Origin: Acidimicrobiales bacterium
Lineage (GTDB): Bacteria > Actinomycetota > Acidimicrobiia > Acidimicrobiales > SZUA-35
Assembly: GCA_028285495.1 (NCBI GenBank)
Contig: JANQPB010000017.1
Location: forward strand, 124,001 to 188,000
Direction: 5' to 3'
DNA: 64,000 nt
Within the stretch, counting starts at the first letter, position 1, and the number at the start of each line of letters is the position of its first letter. Below are positions 59,946 to 64,000 of this stretch, one piece after another. The notes below the pieces were generated by a model. That model worked only from the letters and a program-made list of their open reading frames with translations. It did not search any database and was not told where the DNA came from. Made by a program: the position numbers and the translations under genes.

Positions 59946-61561
59946 TCGCCGGCGCCGCACCGGGCGGCTCGGTCGGTGACCGGGCCGCCCGGGGGCTGGC
60001 CGCCGCCGTGCCGGTGCTGTTCCTCGGTGCGCTCGTGGTCTGGCCGCTCGTCGCCGTGTTCGACCGCTCGTTCGACGGCGTCGGGCTCGGGGCGGTCGGT
60101 GACGTGCTCGGTCGGTCGTCGGTTCGCAGCGTCCTGTGGTTCACGGTGTGGCAGGCGGCGCTGTCGGCCGGGTTGACCGTCGTGATCGGCCTGCCGATCG
60201 CCCACGTCCTGGCCCGCTACCAGTTCCGGGGCCGGGCGGCCCTCCGGGCCCTGGTCATCGTGCCCTTCGTGTTGCCGACCGTGGTGGTGGCCGCTGCGGT
60301 CGGTGCGGCGTTCGATCGGGTCGGCCTCGGCTTCGACCGGTCGCTCGGTGCGGTGCTGGCGGCCCACGTCTTCTTCAACCTGGCCGTCGTCGTCCGGGTC
60401 GTCGGCGGGTTCTGGGCCGGTCTCGACCGCCGTCAGGTCGAGGCGGCCATGATCCTCGGCGACTCCCCGTCGCGGGCCTGGTGGACGATCACGCTCCGCC
60501 AGCTCTCGCCGGTGCTCAGCGGGGCCTTCCTGCTCACGTTCCTGTTCAGCTTCACGAGCTTCGGGGTCATCCGGGTGCTCGGCGGCCTCCGGCGGGCCAC
60601 CGTCGAGACGGAGATCCACCGGTACGCCATCGCCCGCCAGCAGTTCGACGTGGCCGCCGTGCTGGCGGCGCTGCAGATCGTCATCGTGTTGGTGCTGGCG
60701 GTGGCCACCGCCCGGTTCCAGCGGCGCCATGCGCTCGCCCGGCGACGCTCGTCGCCGCCGCTCCCGGTGGTCGGCCCGGTCAGGCGGCTGCACCTCGCCG
60801 CCGTGGTCGGTCTGGTCCTCGTGGTGATCGGCGGTCCGGTCGTCGTGCTCGTCGAGCAATCGCTGCGGGTCGGCGACCGGTACGGGCTCGACAACTACGC
60901 GGCGCTGGGGGAGCGGATCGACCTGTTGCCGCTGTCGGCCGTTGCCGCGCTCGGCAACTCGTTGGTGTTCGCAGCCGGCGCGGCCGTCGTCGCCTCGCTC
61001 GTCGGCCTGGCCGCGGCGGTGACCATCACCGGAGGCGGACGGGTCGGGCGGCTCCTGGAAGCGGTGGCGCTGCTCCCGCTCGGGGTGTCGGCGGTGACGC
61101 TCGGCTTCGGCTATCTGGTCGGCCTGACGGTCTTCGACCTGCGGCGGTCGGTGCTCCTGGTGCCGCTCGCCCACGCCGTCATCGGCCTGCCGTTCGTCCT
61201 GGCCTCGGTCGTGCCGGCGCTGCGCTCGGTCGACCCGCGGGCCCGGGAGGCGGCGGCCACGCTTGGGGCGTCGCCATCGGCGGTTCGACGGACGGTCGAC
61301 TGGCCGCTGACCCGTCGGGCGCTGGCCACCGGCGCCGGATTCGCCGCTGCGGTCAGCATCGGCGAGTTCGGGGCCACGTCGTTCCTCGGCCGGGGCGAGG
61401 CATCGTTCACCGCCCCGTTGGCCATCTTCCGGCTGTTGTCGAACCCGGGGGAGACGCTCCGGGGCCAGGCGCTGGCCCTGAGCGTGGTCGTCGGCGTCGT
61501 GGTGGCGGTGGTGGCCGCGGCGATGGAGTGGCGACGGCAACCGGGGGTGACCGTGCTGTGA
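59921..61561 (+). CDS. thiP: Thiamine ABC transporter permease
   Basis: A 546-residue inner-membrane protein with about twelve helices in two halves, each with an EAA loop (EAAMILGDSPSRAWWTITL and EAAATLGASPSAVRRTVDW), the ThiP/FbpB arrangement. GTG 59921 lies inside thiB and overlaps it by 25 bases; CTG 59942 or a GTG near 60007 are alternative starts. Its stop overlaps the ATPase start. Confidence 0.88.
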   Translation: MGRDRAALIAGAAPGGSVGDRAARGLAAAVPVLFLGALVVWPLVAVFDRSFDGVGLGAVGDVLGRSSVRSVLWFTVWQAALSAGLTVVIGLPIAHVLARYQFRGRAALRALVIVPFVLPTVVVAAAVGAAFDRVGLGFDRSLGAVLAAHVFFNLAVVVRVVGGFWAGLDRRQVEAAMILGDSPSRAWWTITLRQLSPVLSGAFLLTFLFSFTSFGVIRVLGGLRRATVETEIHRYAIARQQFDVAAVLAALQIVIVLVLAVATARFQRRHALARRRSSPPLPVVGPVRRLHLAAVVGLVLVVIGGPVVVLVEQSLRVGDRYGLDNYAALGERIDLLPLSAVAALGNSLVFAAGAAVVASLVGLAAAVTITGGGRVGRLLEAVALLPLGVSAVTLGFGYLVGLTVFDLRRSVLLVPLAHAVIGLPFVLASVVPALRSVDPRAREAAATLGASPSAVRRTVDWPLTRRALATGAGFAAAVSIGEFGATSFLGRGEASFTAPLAIFRLLSNPGETLRGQALALSVVVGVVVAVVAAAMEWRRQPGVTVL

Positions 61562-62664
61562 CGATGGCAGGCGACGGCCATGGGGCCGAGCGGACGGCTG
61601 CGGGACTCGGACTGGAGGCGGTCTCGGTCCGCTACGGCGAGACCCTCGTCCTCGACGGGATCGACCTGGACGTGGCGCCCGGTGAGGTGGTCGGCGTGGT
61701 CGGGCCGAGCGGGTCGGGCAAGTCGACGCTGCTGCGGGCGGTGGCCGGTCTCGAGCCCCTCGCCAGCGGTCGGGTGTCGCTCGGCGGCCGCGACCTCGCC
61801 GGCGTACCGACCCACCGGCGCGGGCTCGGTCTGATGTTCCAGGACCACGGCCTCTTCACCCATCTCGATGTCGAGGGCAACGTGGGCTACGGGCTCCGGG
61901 TCGGCGGCCGGCCCGACCTCGATCGGGCGGCGAGGGTGGCCGAGCTGCTCGACCTGGTGGGGTTGACCGGGATGGGGGAGCGGGCCGTCGACCGGCTCTC
62001 GGGCGGTGAGGCCCAGCGGGTTGCCCTGGCTCGGGCCCTGGCCCCGGCGCCCGGGCTGCTGATGCTCGACGAGCCGCTCGGCTCGCTCGACCGGGCCCTG
62101 CGGGAGGAGCTGACGGTCGAGCTGCGGCGGCTGCTGGGCGAGCTCGGCCAGACCGCCCTGCACGTGACCCACGACCAGGGCGAGGCCTTCGCCCTGGCCG
62201 ACCGGGTGGCGGTGCTGTCGGCCGGCCGGTTGGTGGCGGTCGATCGCCCGGCCGACCTGTGGGCCGATCCCGGTACGGCCTTCGTCGCCCGGTTCCTCGG
62301 TCACCCGAACCTGTGGACCGTCGAGGTCGATGGCGAGGGTGTGGTCTCGCTCGCCGGAACGCGGCTCGGGCGAGTGGCCGCCGGCCATCCGGTCCGGCGA
62401 GCCGGCCCCGGTGCCGTCGACGTCGTGCTGCCGGCGACGGCGATCGACGTCGACGCCGCCGGTGCCGTCGAGGCGGTGGTCGACGAGGTGCTGTTCGATC
62501 GCGGCCGCTACCGCGTGTCGGGTTCGCTGGAGGGCGACGAGCCGTCCGCCCGCTCCGTCGAGTTCGACACGGTCACCGGCGTCGCGACGGGCGACCGCTG
62601 CCCGCTGCGGCTGGATCTGGACCGGCTACGACCCCTCCGGCCGGGCGGAACCTCGACACCCTGA
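61558..62664 (+). CDS. thiQ: Thiamine ABC transporter ATP-binding protein
   Basis: A 368-residue ATPase: VVGPSGSGKSTLLRA (Walker A), RLSGGEAQRVALARAL (signature), LLMLDEPLGSLDR (Walker B), HVTHDQGEAFALADR (H-loop) and a C-terminal TOBE-like region of about 120 residues, longer than E. coli ThiQ. GTG 61558 overlaps the permease stop by four bases; ATG 61564 is in frame. It closes a three-gene importer. Confidence 0.88.
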   Translation: MTMAGDGHGAERTAAGLGLEAVSVRYGETLVLDGIDLDVAPGEVVGVVGPSGSGKSTLLRAVAGLEPLASGRVSLGGRDLAGVPTHRRGLGLMFQDHGLFTHLDVEGNVGYGLRVGGRPDLDRAARVAELLDLVGLTGMGERAVDRLSGGEAQRVALARALAPAPGLLMLDEPLGSLDRALREELTVELRRLLGELGQTALHVTHDQGEAFALADRVAVLSAGRLVAVDRPADLWADPGTAFVARFLGHPNLWTVEVDGEGVVSLAGTRLGRVAAGHPVRRAGPGAVDVVLPATAIDVDAAGAVEAVVDEVLFDRGRYRVSGSLEGDEPSARSVEFDTVTGVATGDRCPLRLDLDRLRPLRPGGTSTP

Positions 62665-62764
62665 GCCGGTCGCTTCCCGGCGCCAGGTCGAGCGCCGGAC
62701 GCTCGGATCGCCACTCCATCGGCCGCGGCGGTGCGGCGATGAGCCCTCGGACCGGGTTCGTGAT

Positions 62765-62786
62765 CGATCGGACATGATTCCGATCG
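62765..62786. repeat. Inverted repeat upstream of the secreted protein gene
   Basis: CGATCGG (62765-62771) and CCGATCG (62780-62786) form a perfect 7-bp inverted repeat with eight bases between. It lies in the 197-base gap between thiQ and the next gene and may be an operator or a terminator of the thiamine operon. Confidence 0.35.
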
Positions 62787-62861
62787 TTCGACCCCCGGTC
62801 CCTCGGCCCATTTCGCTCGAGCGGTGGCGACCGGGGCTCAGCCGGGGCGGGGCCGGCGTCG

Positions 62862-64000
62862 ATGACCAGAGACATGACGTCCCGCCACCCGATGCGGCTG
62901 CTCGCCGTGTGCGTCGCGGCGCCGGCCCTGCTGGTCCTCGCGCTGGTCGCACTGCTCGGCGACGACGTCTCCGATCTCACCAGCGGCACCGTCCGGGTCG
63001 AGACGGTCGATGGCGTCGAGGAGCTGCCGGAGCCGTGGGAGGCGCCCGATCCGGTCGAGGTGGCCCTCGCTCGGCTCGGCAGCGAGGCGGCACTGCCCCG
63101 GCTGCTCAGCCACCAGTCGACCACGACGTCGAGCAGCATCCCGTCGACGTCGACGTCGACGTCGATTTCGCCGTCGACTTCGGCCAGGAGCGCTGCGATC
63201 CCGGCGCCGGCACCATCCAGCGCTCCTCCGCCGCCGGTGCCGCCAACGTCCGCGCCGGGGGCCGGGCCGTCGTCGACCACCGGCTCGGCGGCGGCCGGCG
63301 ACGGCGTCGCCCGGTCGATCGTCGCCCCGTCGACCATCGATGCGTCGGTGGCGGCGGCTTCCGGCGGCGAGACCCCGGCGACCTCGGCGGTGTCCGCGCC
63401 GTCCTGGCCGGTCTCGACCACGACCGGTTCCGGCGTCGCCGGCGACGGCGGGGTGGAGGGCGTCGGCGGTGGGCCCGGCGGCGGGGCCTCCGCCGCCTCA
63501 TCGACGATCGCGGCCGGCGGGGTGACGACGGCACCGACCCCGGCGACCACGCCGACCTCGGCCACCACGGTGGCCCCCGCTCCCACCTCCGGGTCGTCGG
63601 CGACACGGTCGACGGCGCCTCCACCCAGCCCGACATCGGCATCGACCACGACGACGACAACGACCCCAACGGTCCCCGCCAGCCGAGCCACGACCACGAC
63701 CCGGCCGACGACGGCACCGACGAGCGCCTCCGCCCCGACCACCCCATCGACGACCCGGCCGACCACGACGACCGAGGCGTCGACCACGACGACGGCACCG
63801 ACGACCACCACCACGTCCGGATCGTCGGCCAACGCCGGCCTCGAGGCGCTCCGCAACCACGATCCCCGGTTCGGCCGCTATGCCTCCGTCCCCTCCGATC
63901 AGCTCGACCTGGCCGCGTTGACCGAGCCGACGTCGACCCCGGACAACGGCACCGTCGGCGACGGTCAGTTCCGGGCCGCCTGCCAGTACTCACACTTCGC
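62862..64000 (+). CDS. Secreted Ser/Thr/Pro-rich protein, 5' part (possible DUF1996-type domain follows)
   Basis: The frame from ATG 62862 has no stop to the window end (379 complete codons). Residues 1-35 are a signal or anchor helix (RLLAVCVAAPALLVLALVALL). A short domain follows. About 230 residues of mucin-like Thr/Ser/Pro/Ala low complexity come next, with long Thr runs (TTTTTT). A more complex region then starts (LEALRNHDPRFGRYASVP), and the last visible stretch GDGQFRAACQYSHF resembles the opening of DUF1996 domains. The low-complexity part could be a glycosylated wall-spanning stalk. The end of the gene is outside the window. Confidence 0.75.
   Translation, partial: MTRDMTSRHPMRLLAVCVAAPALLVLALVALLGDDVSDLTSGTVRVETVDGVEELPEPWEAPDPVEVALARLGSEAALPRLLSHQSTTTSSSIPSTSTSTSISPSTSARSAAIPAPAPSSAPPPPVPPTSAPGAGPSSTTGSAAAGDGVARSIVAPSTIDASVAAASGGETPATSAVSAPSWPVSTTTGSGVAGDGGVEGVGGGPGGGASAASSTIAAGGVTTAPTPATTPTSATTVAPAPTSGSSATRSTAPPPSPTSASTTTTTTTPTVPASRATTTTRPTTAPTSASAPTTPSTTRPTTTTEASTTTTAPTTTTTSGSSANAGLEALRNHDPRFGRYASVPSDQLDLAALTEPTSTPDNGTVGDGQFRAACQYSHF

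Noticed and set aside
62573..63993. Long minus-strand frames of 427 and 295 codons opposite the secreted protein gene
   Set aside because: They are products of Val/Asp/Gly- or Arg/Pro-rich composition caused by the Thr/Ser/Pro-rich coding sequence on the plus strand. The plus strand has a signal peptide and ordered domains at both ends.

Overview
The window is chromosomal, very GC-rich and densely packed DNA. It has strong G/C bias at third codon positions, frequent GTG starts and many 4-bp ATGA/GTGA stop-start overlaps. Menaquinone biosynthesis, an XPB helicase with its actinobacterial partner protein, a SoxR regulator, a PurSL-type purine enzyme and Tat/lipoprotein export signals all point to an actinobacterium. 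A member of the Acidimicrobiia (Ilumatobacter-like) is my best guess, inferred from gene content and not from a marker-gene search. I see no phage, insertion sequence, integrase, CRISPR array, rRNA or tRNA.

Layout. 1-2.6 kb: 3' end of proA, an EamA-type exporter and a nucleotidyltransferase. 2.6-10.7 kb: menaquinone genes (menE; menF; menD-menH-menC) with a class IV aminotransferase and an SRPBCC protein. 10.8-15.1 kb: membrane protein, HIT protein, Tat-exported PGRP amidase, PPOX protein coupled to a PfkB kinase, small lipoprotein. 15.1-21.5 kb: XPB helicase with its helicase-associated partner, then a receptor-like Ser/Thr kinase. 21.6-29.5 kb: thiolase, ferric-iron ABC importer (fbpC-A-B), SDR, CoA-binding protein and O-acetylhomoserine sulfhydrylase. 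29.6-32.2 kb: MauE-like protein, small protein, 5'-nucleotidase-like HAD protein, zinc alcohol dehydrogenase. 32.3-43.1 kb: a purine operon purSL-purQ-purC-purF-purDM-purN followed by guaB. 43.2-47.2 kb: an ABC-2 exporter and an MFS protein. 47.2-53.8 kb: accessory genes, including a probable selenoprotein gene interrupted by an in-frame UGA at 48461-48463. 53.8-58.6 kb: cysS, soxR, a membrane protein, nicotinate phosphoribosyltransferase and a YbaK deacylase. 58.6-62.7 kb: a TPP riboswitch and a thiamine-type ABC importer. 62.9 kb to the end: the start of a secreted Ser/Thr/Pro-rich protein that runs off the window.

How the genes fit together. Chorismate is drawn into menaquinone by MenF, MenD, MenH, MenC and MenE. 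The purine operon covers PRPP to AIR/SAICAR and guaB adds the GMP branch. Several of its steps are fused: PurS-like modules with PurL, and PurD with PurM, the latter followed at once by PurN.

The two most interesting signals are: (1) a short HesB/IscA-like gene on the minus strand whose in-frame UGA is followed 20 nt later by a 6-bp hairpin with a GGUC loop, the signature of a bacterial SECIS element; (2) a recurring TANNNT box 6-9 nt before about twenty start codons, suggesting that leaderless transcripts are the default in this genome.
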